Shown here in pieces: positions 53,491 through 64,000 of a stretch of 64,000 bases of DNA. Within the stretch, counting starts at the first letter, position 1; every line of letters starts with the position of its first letter. The stretch comes from Laburnicola sp. R22_1. Taxonomy: Eukaryota; Ascomycota; Dothideomycetes; Pleosporales; Didymosphaeriaceae. The notes beneath the pieces were generated by a model. The model made no database searches, was not told the origin of the DNA, and saw nothing but the letters and a program-made list of their open reading frames with translations. A program made the translations under genes and the position numbers. The DNA lies in NCBI GenBank assembly GCA_014281115.1, contig JACONQ010000008.1:868001-932000 (forward strand), given 5' to 3'.

Positions 53491-54866
53491 ATGGTCAACT
53501 CGCTCTACGTGTTTGGCTCCAGCCCCGGCGATCAGTTCCCGATCCCGGGCCCTGTCGCTCTTAATGCTGCAGTCACAAATGCTTTCTCGCTAGACCTCAT
53601 GGTGCCGACCCTCACTATACATGCAGCTTGCCCCTTGATCACCATCATGTGGGCATCTTGGTGCGATCTTATACGTAGGTTTCCGTTCCCGCATCGCGGG
53701 TCCTAGGTCAACTTGCTCACTCGTGTACAGTCCGCTTCGAAGATGGGAATATCATATATTACGGGACTTCGTTAACATATGTGCAAGCCGACTGTGTCAG
53801 GAAGCTATCAACTCTGGATTCCGCCTCAGACAAACCTGTATTCTTCGGCCGGCGCGACACCTCGGGAGTCTTGGGCTACATTCTGCCCACAGAATGCACC
53901 ATCACCATCTTCCATACCGCGGAGGAGCTGGCGCAAGGCGCAGATGAAGCCCACACGTATACTTTCGCCAACGAAATGTGGGACGTCCTGGGCATCGAAT
54001 TCACCTCGAGCGCAGGCGTCTTCATCAACGCGAAAACGCGGGCTTGCAAGTCCCGAAGGGGTGGCATCGTAGTCGAGCTCCCCTCCTTGAAGCACTTCGA
54101 AGGCTCCCTGCGAACAGAATATTTTGACCGGTTCCTCGACAGAAAACAAAGCATGGCTCTGCCGCTCTACCATACGGAGCGCTGCTCCTTCACCCCGTTG
54201 CAGTGGTGCACCAATAGTGCGGCGCTCACGGCGCTCAACGATGAAGGCGAAGTGTACACGTACGTGACTGACAGGCGGTTCCCACGCGCGCTCGGCAGAG
54301 ACTTCGAGAGACCCATTAATCCCATCTGGCAAGATCGCGCAATTCGGATTGCATACTTGGAGCATACCAAGATTGTAAAGGTCGCGGCTGGCGGCCTGTA
54401 CACTGCTGCCGTCAGCGACGACGGGGAGTTGTATGTCTGGGGTCAAGTCATGGGCGATATGGCAGACGAATTGGCTCTTCTTCAAAGCAAGTACGAGGGC
54501 GACGATGAGTATGTGCGTGTCATGTCGTTCCGGACTCCCCAGGGTGCAGTCCTCAAAGTTACCGACGTCGCGGTGGGCGCGTCGTTCATCTTGGTCGCTG
54601 TGGAACGCGAGGAGACTGGCAAAGACCTGTACATGTCTCGCGCAGTGTTTGCTGCTGGGAACAATCAGAAGGGGTCGTTAGGGCTCGGTTTTGACCCTGC
54701 CGAAGTTCCGTTTTTGGAAAAATTTGCCGAAGTAGGTTCATGGACTCGACTCACGTACTTGGCTCACATGGTATACCAGATAGAAGCCTTTAGGGGCAAG
54801 AAGATCAAGCAGATGGTCTGTGCAGGTTGGTCGAGCTACGTGGTTGTGGAGGATACCCCAGGGTGA
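53491..54866 (+). CDS. RCC1-like repeat protein
   Basis: Two exons, 53491-53674 and 53731-54866 (56-nt intron), give 439 aa. RCC1-type blade signatures: MVNSLYVFGSSPGDQF at the start, RFEDGNIIYYGTS across the splice junction, KVAAGGLYTAAVSDDGELYV followed by WGQ, DVAVGASFILVAVE, AAGNNQKGSLGLGFD and VCAGWSSYVVVED at the end. Blades are divergent, so this is a derived RCC1/BLIP-II propeller rather than the Ran exchange factor itself. The N-terminal exon between residues 25 and 60 is less convincing, and its exact splicing is uncertain. Confidence 0.75.
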
Positions 54867-54953
54867 CGCAGAGGAAGACAGCGGCAGATCATTCAATACG
54901 ACTTCGACAGGATCGAAAGTGCTCTTGGATAGTACAAAGGTCAATTTATGGTT

Positions 54954-56443
54954 TCAAACTATGCTAGTACCAACTCTACGTGAGAAGTAGCGTGCGGCAT
55001 ATGCATGCCGACTCCACGCACATGGTAAACAATGGGTCGGAATAGGCTCGCTCTGCTCGACGTGAAACTCCGGCCTCGACGACTCAACTTTCCCGTCTTG
55101 TAGGCCGGTCGGGGTCTTTTTGCGCGGCTCACTCGAGTCAGTATCAACATCGATCCTGTGCGTTACGCGGATCATCTCATGACCCCACGTCGTCGTTGAT
55201 GGAGTGCCGTTAATAGAGCGCGACCGATTAGAACGGGACAGGTTGCGCGTAAACCGTCTCGGTATCATCTTCTCGAACATGGGGCGTAGAAGCGGACAGC
55301 ATGCGAGTATAATAGCGGTGCTGATCTGCCTGAATACAAAAGGCAAGAGTCAGCTCAGGTAAAACCGGGCCTTGTCCAAGCACTGTCACGCACGCGTAGC
55401 GACATATCATTGCTGCGGCCATGTCGTAGGTCACATCCGTACGGAAGTCGACGTTCCTAAGTGAGACGACGCGAAAGACAGCGACGATGATGTTGCTAAA
55501 CATGTGTCAGTCTGGTAAGCGTTCAGGAAGAGCACTTGGCTATCAAACAGTAATCCCAACAAGAAGAGGACTGTGATAGCGATCTTGTGGACTCGTCTGA
55601 GCTGAAGCTTCCATACGACGAAATGCGGAAGTGACCAAATGATGCCGTCCATCACTAGACCCCATACTGGTTGGATGATTTGGAATGATCTTAGTGGAAA
55701 GCAGTATCGCGGATTTTCGAACGGGAATTGCCAGTTGTACTTGAGTGGTCGGCAGTGCAAAAGGTGAACAAGAACTACAGCGAGTAGCCAGGCCATGCTG
55801 AATCCAAGAGAGCAGTATGCTAATTGAGAAATTAGCGGCCTCGATATAGCTTGGCAATGAATGAGAAGCAGGGATGATCCGGTTGGTTTGTACCCGTGTA
55901 TCGTAGGCGGACAAACATCCGGGTAAAGAAGGTTCGAATAAAGAACATCACAATAGCCCATCGAACCAGGGCCAAGGCGACAGCATGGGGGAATTGCAGA
56001 GCCCAGAAAATCTGCACCGTCAGTCTGTGCCATGCCTGGGGATAATGTGATTGACCAAGACAGTAGCCTCCAATTGCGGGGTGCTCAACGAGGACAAATG
56101 CTCGCCAGCATGGCCAACTGTTACAGCTGCGCCCACGTCAGCTCGTCGCAGATGTGTCTGGGAGGAGTCACATGCCAACGATGGCTCCAGAAAAGCAGGC
56201 ATACATGAGGAACTGCGGTCCGTCAGTCACAGTGCCAGATGCTCGTTGCCAATGCTGGAAGGTATCCATGCCACCCACCAGGGCGGCCAATAACAGGTAG
56301 TCGTCCAGGGTGAATTTGATCTCCTTTCTCCACTTCGCAACGAAGCGGGCGACGATGAAAGCTGTCGCCAGCACGGTAAGAAGCACGTGTACGGTGACAT
56401 AGCTGCGACGGGTCGACATAATACGCCGAGGGCGAGATGGCAT
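54954..56443 (-). CDS. Fungal rhodopsin-like seven-helix membrane protein
   Basis: A multi-exon minus-strand gene of the fungal rhodopsin-domain family (integral membrane proteins related to Pth11-type receptors; not retinal pumps). Pieces in order: RRSYVTVHVLLTVLATAFIV and WRKEIKFTLDDYLLLAALV (exon 56443-56279); FLMYACFSGAIVG (about 56212-56172); GHAGEHLSSLSTPQLEATVL (about 56116-56056); IFWALQFPHAVALALVRWAI (from 56011); LAYCSLGFSMAWLLAVVLVH, CRPLKYNWQFP and WKLQLRRVHKIAITVLFLLG; NIIVAVFRVVSLRNVDFRT; and ISTAIILACCPLLRPMFEKM with a charged cytoplasmic tail. I could not join every exon in frame, notably around 56117-56172, so the start and junctions are approximate and a small indel is possible. 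Confidence 0.7.
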
Positions 56444-57858
56444 AGACGCAGAAACGAACTCCAGAGGAAGAGATGCACTCGGTCGCGGCAGCTTGGGCAG
56501 GCGCGACACAGGATGCGGATACCTGGTCTGGTGGTGTGCGAGGCAGGAGAGAGGCAGCGTGAAGACAGGTTTCACGAAGCACTGCCGTCCTTCTCGAAAT
56601 GTTTCGGAGACTATTGGACCACCTAAGAAGCCGGGGGAACCCACGCTGGTAGACGCGCCTAGCGATCCGGGGCTTCCGTGCCACTGCTGCACCTGCATGT
56701 TGTTCGAGGAAGCACACAGAGCTGAGAAGGGGCAGCCCAACACCAACAGGAGGTGATGAGTCAGAAGGCTCAGACCTGCTCGGGCAGAGCCGTGGTCTCT
56801 TCGCCTTCGTCTAGTGTACAAGCCGCTGACTTGGTTGTTTGCAAAAGTCGTCCGGCAGGCCAGCATCCGTGAAGGGTCTGCAATACCTAGTGGTGGTGCC
56901 AACGACGGAGAAGGCCCCTGGAGTCGGCTTCATCAGCGACGACGTTGACAGTGCTCCTAGTATAGTGTGTACCTGTCTCACGCCGACGACTCGGGGCCTG
57001 GCGAATGGCCACCTGTCTGCTTCGGCCCGCGCTCGTTTCCTTGCGGTTGGGGAACGGCTGAATGCATCAAACAAGGCGGCCCTGACTCGCGTAAACGTCG
57101 AAATATTGCCAGTGTTCCGTCTCGTCGTCATGGCGGACGACGCGGTAACAGGCCATCAGCCAATACGAGAAACACGGACACTCGGATCCAGGAGGGCTAT
57201 CGGAGATCGGCGGCGATCTTTCATCCACCTCAGGCGCTGGCTCGCGTGCTGATACAGATGCAGCGTACAGCTGCCCCTCCACCCACGCTGGCGGTTCCAC
57301 GGCTGGGAACCGTTCAAGCCGCCATCGGCCGATGCGTGTAACGCGAACGCAGCATTACGCAAAACATGCTCGCCACGGCGTCGACAGCGCAGCAAGTGTA
57401 GAGACCACCCGGTACGAGCAGAGCTGCTGCCTGGTGTTATTGGCCGCCCGGTACACGACGCTACGGTGGCGCGGGGGGCGCGAACTGGTCGTGCCGAGTC
57501 CATGCACCCCTGAACACGTCATGGCCCAACGCACCGCCGACGTCTCTCAACGTCATGTGCTCATGTTTAGCTGCCTGCCTTGCCAGACCACGATGCTATT
57601 TGCAGAGCCCAGCCCGGCTGAGATCCGTTTGGGCCGAACGTTTTTCTTTTCCACACTTTGGGCAGGCTCCTCCCCTGCCTTTTTTCTCCCAACTCTGTTC
57701 CCTCCCTTCCATCCCTTCCTTCCTTCCATCGCCTTGCCCCAGTCCGTTCGTTTACGTCATCTAGGGCTGCTCCGAAACTCCGACGGCGCTACATATATAC
57801 AACCCCGCCGCCATGGTATATACTGCTTGAATCCGCCACTTCCGAAACTAGACAAACC
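56444..57858. other. Intergenic region
   Basis: About 1.4 kb between divergent genes, G/C rich. Open frames such as 56839-57252 (+) show no domain features. TACATATATACA at about 57790 is a TATA-like site some 65 bp ahead of the Ser-rich gene's ATG. Confidence 0.4.
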
Positions 57859-59094
57859 ATGGACAAGCGACATTCGTCACCATCTTCCCGCGCCGAGCGC
57901 CTTCGGCCCAGGACCTCTAGAAAGAGGAGCCATTCTTTACCAATTTCGGATGCCTTGGGATGCTCAACCCCCGAAGCAGAGCTCATCCTGGCTGAGGGCA
58001 GAGCGGCAGTCCGGAGCCGCCAAGCCAGCCGGCACCGTGGGAGGAGGATGAGGGATGGGATAGAAACATTCAGGCCGCAAGACCATATCGGCTATCTCAT
58101 CGAAAGCCCAGCAGTATCAGAATCCACCGACGAAGACTCGCCATCACCGCCCATACCACAGCCTTCTCGGCATAGCCGGATCCCCTCCGACGCCACCGAT
58201 CGCAGCACTTCTACCATCGTTGCACCAGTTCCGCCAACTGTGGAAGGAACTCGTAGCGCTTCTGACTCTGCCACAAGTCCATTGGGAGATTACTCCGCTC
58301 GCCTGGCCGACTTCATCCGGTCCCAGTTGAACTCCATACCAACCTACAGGCCCGCTGATTCCATCTCTCCTATCTCCTGTCCAGACTTCTCCTATCCGTC
58401 GCGGAGCCCTCTCCAATCTCCAGCAAAAGGAGCAAGACGCCATGTGGGCGCACCCTGTGTCATCGATATTCCCAGTGTACGACCACCGGCAAGGAGCGCA
58501 TTCTCCGCCTGGAGCTCGACAGACGATGATACCGATGGCGATGCGTTATCACTGACAGATAGCGAACCACCGGCGAAAGCAGATACTTCCACGCCGTCAG
58601 TGCTGCGTTACTACGAACAAGACAAGGACGCAACCTTCCTTTTTTCATCCACTCTCCTAGAAAAAGACCAGCGCCCGGACACAGCGAAAGCTTTCTCTTT
58701 TCCAGATGGTGCAGAATTCCAAGAACCATCCGCCGAGCTCCGCTCTCCGCACCAGGACGATGGATATTCGTCATCGGTTCTTTCGAGACCGTCGCTTTTG
58801 ACACCCTCGCCAGCTCCTTCATTCTCTTCCATGTCCATGGGGTCCTATTTCGAATACAAGAAAAATAGCCCGTACGCATCAGATTTGAAGGACCGGATAA
58901 TAGCTGCCGTCACACCTCCGCCCGGTAAGGTCATCTCCGCTATATCGCCATTTGAGGCATCTGCCTTGGCCAATGTGCACAAGGTTCTCGTACAACCACA
59001 ACACCGGGTCCTCGTGGATGGAATGAGCTTCGACATGGTTCGGGACTTGGCCATGCCCGAGGACAGCACGAGGAGAGTCCAAACACCATGTTAA
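57859..59094 (+). CDS. Ser/Pro-rich hypothetical protein
   Basis: Single exon of 411 aa from ATG 57859 (context CAAACCATGGACAAG); the frame is open further upstream to 57658 but that part is pyrimidine-rich leader. Mostly disordered, rich in Ser, Pro, Asp and Arg, with a basic N-terminus (RLRPRTSRKRSHSLP) that could be a nuclear signal. A short C-terminal region is more ordered (YASDLKDRIIAAVTPPPGKV, FEASALANVHKVLV, GMSFDMVRDLAMP) and may be a conserved binding segment. No family recognised. Confidence 0.6.
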   Translation: MDKRHSSPSSRAERLRPRTSRKRSHSLPISDALGCSTPEAELILAEGRAAVRSRQASRHRGRRMRDGIETFRPQDHIGYLIESPAVSESTDEDSPSPPIPQPSRHSRIPSDATDRSTSTIVAPVPPTVEGTRSASDSATSPLGDYSARLADFIRSQLNSIPTYRPADSISPISCPDFSYPSRSPLQSPAKGARRHVGAPCVIDIPSVRPPARSAFSAWSSTDDDTDGDALSLTDSEPPAKADTSTPSVLRYYEQDKDATFLFSSTLLEKDQRPDTAKAFSFPDGAEFQEPSAELRSPHQDDGYSSSVLSRPSLLTPSPAPSFSSMSMGSYFEYKKNSPYASDLKDRIIAAVTPPPGKVISAISPFEASALANVHKVLVQPQHRVLVDGMSFDMVRDLAMPEDSTRRVQTPC

Positions 59095-59870
59095 CCGTCT
59101 ACTCGAGACGGTTATTCCTCTGTCCGTATACGCCCCGCGAGTATCTGTATCATCAGTAGAATTCCCCGGTTTTCCTGTTTTATGTCGACCTCGGTACCAG
59201 ACAGCGGGCCTGCTCGGAGCCATGGTCGCCTTTCCTACCAGTATTTTATTTTCACATGTACCGTTTTGTAATCCTTGTTCTGTATCTTTAGACTGACAGG
59301 TTCTCGGGGCATGACCGATTCGCTTCGGCACAGTTGCTCTCTTGTATTTTCTTATTTCAGTAGCGGAAGACAAGGGCCGGGTGTACGGGCAATCGGACAC
59401 ATTGTACATGGTACATCGTGGGGAGGGTTTCAAACTAAAGACGACAAAAGTCGCCGAGAAGGAAAACATTTACATATATACGATAAGCTCGTTTTGCTGC
59501 TTGAGTGTTGGTCGTGTCTAGAGTAATAACAAGATGTAGCGTTGATCAACGTGTGTGGAAGTACGAAGAATCCCCTGGGTGCTAAGCTTTCCCTACTCGC
59601 TGCACCTACCAGGTCGTGAATGCGGGGGTTTCCCGTAGGCTAGCGCCAACGTTCGCGTCCGCCGCTTGCATGTGCGATCAAACACAACGAGAAGACACAG
59701 TATTCTACTAGTCTGCCAGGTCAACAGCTCAACCATGATTTAGTAGACCGCTGTAGAGTATATGCGCCGATCTACAGGCTCTCCCCGCAACTCCATCCAG
59801 GCTATTTTTACATCGAGACCGCTTGCCGCTAGCTGCATCGCGTGTGCGCCCAAATCACGACCCCGCCGCC
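59095..59870. other. Intergenic and promoter region of the signal peptide peptidase gene
   Basis: No supported gene. The interval includes the 3' flank of the Ser-rich gene and the 5' flank of the protease gene. Confidence 0.4.
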
Positions 59871-61799
59871 ATGGCTGAGCCCAGCTTGTGGGCGCGTGTC
59901 CTAGGACAAGCTGCCTACACCTTCACGCAGGTGCAGCCTATGCTCCCGACATACGCGCACCTGATCGCCTCCGCCCTCCTCCCGATATATGCCGGCGCCC
60001 ATGCCTCGCTCACCCGACCGTCGTCCGCCGCGAAGCCCACAAAGCGCAAGAGCAGAAAGCGGGATGGAGACAACGGGAGCGACGAAGACGATGACGAAGA
60101 GGAGGAGGAGGAGGAGCACAAAATGGAGGGGCTCACGCCTACCGATGCCATCATGCTGCCCCTCTTCGCCGGCTGCTCGCTCGCCGGCCTGTATTTCCTC
60201 ATCAAATGGCTGGGAAACCCCAGTTTGCTGAACCTCATCCTGAACTGGTACTTTGCGCTGTTTGGCGTCTTTTCCGTATCGCGCCTGGTTACCGACGCGC
60301 TCGACAGCGGTCATTCGGTCCTCTTTCCCCGTCGCTATACGCGTGGCGGTACGCTCTACCGTCTGGACCAAAAGACAGAGACAGCTATTGCTATCGCCGG
60401 TGAAGCCAAGGACAGAAAAATCATACAATCCCCTCTTCCGGGCTTTTTGTCTCGCATTCCGCTCTCTGATCGATTCAGAAGGCTTCTCTGGGCTGACCGC
60501 GCCATGCCTGCCAACAAGTGGACGCTCCGCCTGTACGTCCATCGCCTGTTTGCCGGAAAAGTCTTGCTCGGCCCGCATGGTATGGTGGGAGCGCTCGCCT
60601 CTGTGCTTGTATGGTCATACTTCAATTTCGTGGACAAGCCTTGGTATCTGACCAACCTAATCGGCTTTGGTTTCTCGTACGCTGCGCTGCAGCTGATGTC
60701 TCCCACTACCTTTGCGACTGGAAGTCTAATCCTGTGCGCTCTCTTCTTCTACGATATTTATTTTGTCTTCTATACGTAAGTCGCTCGCCAGACTTAGAAC
60801 TGTGTACCCACTGACGCGTACAGACCCATGATGGTCACCGTCGCAAAAGCCATCGATGCTCCCATCAAACTTGTATTCCCTCGTCCTCCGGCACCCGACC
60901 TCCCGTCCGACAAGCCCTCCTACGCCATGCTGGGACTTGGCGACGTTGTTCTGCCTGGTATTATGATCGGTCTTGCTCTCCGTTTTGATCTCTATCTCTT
61001 CTATCTCCGCCGTCAGAAGCACACACAGAGAACAGATGGGTCTGGTGAAGTGGTAGAAAAACCCAAGTACTTCTCGCTTGCTGGCCGTTGGAGCGACCAC
61101 TTCTGGACCCACTCATTTTCCGGTCGCCCGCTGTGGACATCAAACAAGAACAAACCTGAACCGCCCTTCACATTTCCCAAAACGTACTTCAACGCTAGTC
61201 TAGTTGGATATGTTCTAGGCATGTTTGCAACGCTGGGAGTCATGTCTATATGGGGCCACGCGCAGCCAGCGTTGCTATATCTCGTCCCGGGCGTTCTGGG
61301 GAGCTTGTGGTTGACGGCTCTCGTCAGAGGCGAGCTTAGCCTGATGTGGAACTTCAGCGAAGAAGCGGAAGAAACAGAAGATGATACGGACGGAGCGAAA
61401 GAGAAAGATGACGAAAAGAAAACAAGCTCCGGGCGCGAGGGTTTCTTCTCCTTATCAGACAAGAAGGCGGTGGAGCGGGAAGAGCGTATGAAGAAGGCAC
61501 TTAGCAAACATGTTCGTGCAGACAGCGAGTCGGAAAGTGAGACTGAAGGAGCGCCTGACAGCAAGAAAAGTATGGACAAAGTCAAAGCTGTTGCTGGTCA
61601 TAGGTCGCAAAGGGAAGTCTTCTCTTTCTCCGTCGAGGCTCCATGGACTCTGAAACATCCGAGGTCCGTAATGAAAGGGAAGGATCTGCACAAGACTGAG
61701 AAGGAGAAGGAGAAGGAGAAGGAGAAGCCGAGTTGGGTACCGCCTGTAGGAGACGAACAAGGCAAGGTGCACGCGGAAAAGCGTGTGCGTCTTACCTAG
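59871..61799 (+). CDS. Signal peptide peptidase-type intramembrane aspartyl protease
   Basis: Two exons, 59871-60775 and 60824-61799 (48-nt intron), encode 626 aa. The family cleaves signal peptides and type II membrane segments within the ER membrane (yeast Ypf1, human SPP). The two catalytic aspartates are in FFYDIYFVFYT and GLGDVVLPGIM, and the third signature is QPALLYLVPG; the intron falls just after the first active-site helix. The cytosolic loop near residues 55-85 is a lysine run followed by an acidic block (DEDDDEEEEEEE), and the C-terminal tail of about 170 residues is highly charged with an EKEKEKEKEK repeat encoded by GAGAAG triplets. Both charged regions are longer than in yeast. 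Confidence 0.94.
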
Positions 61800-62767
61800 A
61801 GAGGTGTTGTTACGCAGTGTACAGTTGGAGTGCATTGAAAAACAACGTGGCGTTCGGCTTTGACCAGTCAGTGATCGACTGAAGCCGTATCTGATCAGGG
61901 AACTCAGATTTGGACTCGTTGGATATCCTATGGTGCGGCAAACTCAGCAGGCTGCTCTAGAACCTAGCTGTCACGATACCGCGTCTAGAATGAATTGTTG
62001 CTGGGAGAATGCTTAGTATGGCAATGCTAGCATGATGCATAGCGATGGCGTTTGGGGTCCAACGGAGAGAGATACCTCGTGTCGATGTATAGAAGGTAAA
62101 TAGATGCTGTCTCATGGCAACACGTATTCAGAATGCCCTGAAAGCAAATTCATGTGTGGAATTCCCCATTAAGAATTAGAGTACAATAGCATCCCTCTGT
62201 CTTTTCTTTTCTCGCAAGTCTGGCATACTCCACGATTATCACTGAGGTAAACGTGAGAGGCAGGCTCTCAGTGATGGTAGCACCTTCTTTAATGCCCGGG
62301 TCGCCGATTTCATATCCAATGTCAGCACTTGCTTTCAAGTTGGTCATATGACCCTCGCCTCTTTCTTCCATACCCATGCCAACCGATCTACATGCACATG
62401 TGGTAGTACATGGCACATGCCAAGGTTCTCGGTTGCTTGACGATCACGTGATAGGTGAGGATCTCGGAAAGCTCCGATATGCGTCCGTCCACGAGGAGCT
62501 TATGAGCAAAGAAAGCAGCTCATCTGAATTGTATGCCCGCATGTGGTACCGTCAGCCGACTGGAAGCAACGAACAATGCACCTGTCAATCCCAGGTGTCA
62601 GAATTCAGCAGTCACGAACGCCACCCACTAACCTCGTGGCAATGACGTATTTAGTGTACCGCCCACCTACCCACCTACCAACCTTCCAGCCTCAAAGACC
62701 ACACATCCCCAAGCCATACGAAACACGACATCTTTCAAACCAGCATCCCTTCCAACAGCTAATCAAC
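61800..62767. other. Intergenic region
   Basis: Nearly 1 kb without a supported gene. CCCACCTACCCACCTACC (about 62663-62680) is a short tandem C-rich motif roughly 90 bp ahead of the next ATG. Confidence 0.4.
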
Positions 62768-63292
62768 ATGACTTCCACCATGGACAAGCTCAAGGACAAG
62801 CTCCACATCCACCCCAAGGAGAACGAGTCCCACGCTAGCGAGGGTATGTATGACGCAACACCCAGCTATTTCGGTTTACCGCACCGGTACTTCGTGCGAC
62901 TGTTATCGGATCGCACCTGCGGACACTTGTCCGGCAGATGCTGGGCTTTTAGTTCCATTTAGCTGACTGGGGTGAATGTTTAGTCCAGCGCGAGAGCCTC
63001 GACGAGGAGTTGGCGGCCATCCCGCCCGAGGAGCGCGAGGCCTATCTGAGGGAGTTTGAGGAGACGGAGCGGACTGGCGAGCCGAAGAAGGGGAGCCTGA
63101 TCGACAGATGTGAGTTCTTGCGACATGTTTTGGGCGTTTCGCCTTGCTCTTCTATTTTTAGTGATGAACGGTCGCTGACGTGGGTCCACCCTTGTAGTGA
63201 TTGCCCGAGGAAACAAGAGGACCGAGGAGCAGCTTGAGAAGGAGCAGAAGGAGAGGGAGGCGTTGAGGTCGAGGGGTGGTACCGCGAACTAA
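62768..63292 (+). CDS. Small charged helical protein
   Basis: Three exons (62768-62843, 62984-63109, 63198-63292) encode 98 aa; the introns are 140 and 88 nt and both junctions keep frame. Sequence: MTSTMDKLKDKLHIHPKE at the start, then LDEELAAIPPEEREAYLREF, GEPKKGSLIDR, and a Glu/Lys helix (EEQLEKEQKEREALRSRG). It resembles small, hydrophilic, stress- or development-induced fungal proteins in composition, but no named family is recognised. The first intron (140 nt) is longer than the local norm. Confidence 0.7.
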
Positions 63293-64000
63293 AGCTGTGG
63301 TGCCTCCTGATGGGGATCACGTCTGGCTGGCTTGTACTGAGGACGGATGCCTTACTGAATTGGATTGGAAACAGTTTCTTTGCCTTTATGGTCATTCTTG
63401 TGCGGGAATTTCTTTCCTGGTACGATGTAGCTCAACTCCGTGCAAGGAACAATATATTCAAAGAAACATCGCAGGATGACCAAAGCAAGCACTGAATGGG
63501 ATATAGTCAACGCTATCCACGCTGTCCGCTTTTGAACATGTTGTGTCCCTACATTTCAAATCTCGTCTCTGCAAAAGACCATGCCTAGCGAATGTTCATT
63601 CTTCTGCCCCACACACAGCATACCCTATTCATCATTCATCCATACCCGTTTATTGTTCCTTACGAGCAGTGACATGTCTCACCACACCAACGCCACGCTG
63701 GCTCTGAGTAGAATGGGATGAACGAGTCAAAGAACATGAAAATATCGATACAAAAAGCCCCCTGTCAAACTCTTGCTTCCCCGACGAATCCAACACCCAT
63801 GCATGCACCCAGGTGCGTGCAAAAACTCATCAACACAAGCACGGCAAATGTATCGTCTGGTAATTACTGCACGACTTCCCACTCGGCATCTCCGACCCCG
63901 TCTGCAGATAAATATCATAATACCCACTTTCCGCAGCCTTGCAAGCCAGAAAGTTTAGCTCTATAACCACATCCATCTGTCAGCAAAACTCCCACCCCAA
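63293..64000. other. Window end, no supported gene
   Basis: 3' flank of the small charged protein gene. Short frames on both strands are not supported by domain or splice evidence. Confidence 0.35.

Noticed and set aside
57332..58051. 239-codon plus-strand open frame
   Set aside because: Overlaps the leader and start of the Ser-rich gene in another frame; no domain or start context support.
59823..59870. Upstream start for the signal peptide peptidase
   Set aside because: The frame is open but the first ATG in good context is at 59871, matching the family N-terminus.

Overview
This is nuclear DNA from a filamentous ascomycete (Pezizomycotina, probably a Dothideomycete). Genes lie on both strands, most carry zero to six introns of 44-140 nt with GT-AG ends and CTRAY-like branch sites, and the gene content is typical: a fused tryptophan synthase, a psi-factor oxygenase, a HET-domain protein, a fungal rhodopsin-like membrane protein, a DUF6594 relic and a pogo/Fot1-type transposon. 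I see no rRNA, tRNA or CRISPR. All functions are read from motifs and family knowledge; no database search was run, and exon junctions were checked by hand for frame.

Layout. 1-7 kb: lineage-specific genes, namely a charged disordered protein, three minus-strand basic-tailed proteins (one interrupted by an in-frame TGA) and a two-zinc-finger protein. 7.8-10.6 kb: housekeeping genes UreG, COX11 and a zf-HIT protein. 11-15 kb: poorly known genes, including two tandem genes built from a repeated cysteine module. 15.6-21.8 kb: tryptophan synthase and an SPX-domain phosphate transporter. 22-29.4 kb: a gene-poor accessory stretch with degenerate repeats, a truncated secreted-protein gene, a broken DUF6594 gene flanked by two diverging paralogs of a small GRK-GGAK/WHY domain family, and an orphan five-exon gene. 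29.5-38.9 kb: housekeeping and signalling genes (Nudix diphosphoinositol polyphosphate phosphohydrolase, ATE1 arginyltransferase, TSC13 enoyl reductase, Ppo oxygenase). 39.5-50 kb: a Gly-rich secreted repeat protein, a decaying HET/ankyrin gene head-to-head with an ADP-sugar Nudix gene, and an NTase-like gene. 50-57 kb: an IFI6-like membrane protein, a complete DD35D transposon, an RCC1-like protein and a fungal rhodopsin-like protein. 57.8-63.3 kb: a Ser-rich protein, signal peptide peptidase and a small charged protein.

Most neighbours are functionally unrelated, as is usual in fungal chromosomes; I see no biosynthetic cluster. The best candidates for something undescribed are the tandem cysteine-module proteins (12.6-14.8 kb), the GRK-GGAK paralog pair around the DUF6594 relic (24.1-26.5 kb) and the possible TGA readthrough gene (4.2-5.15 kb).
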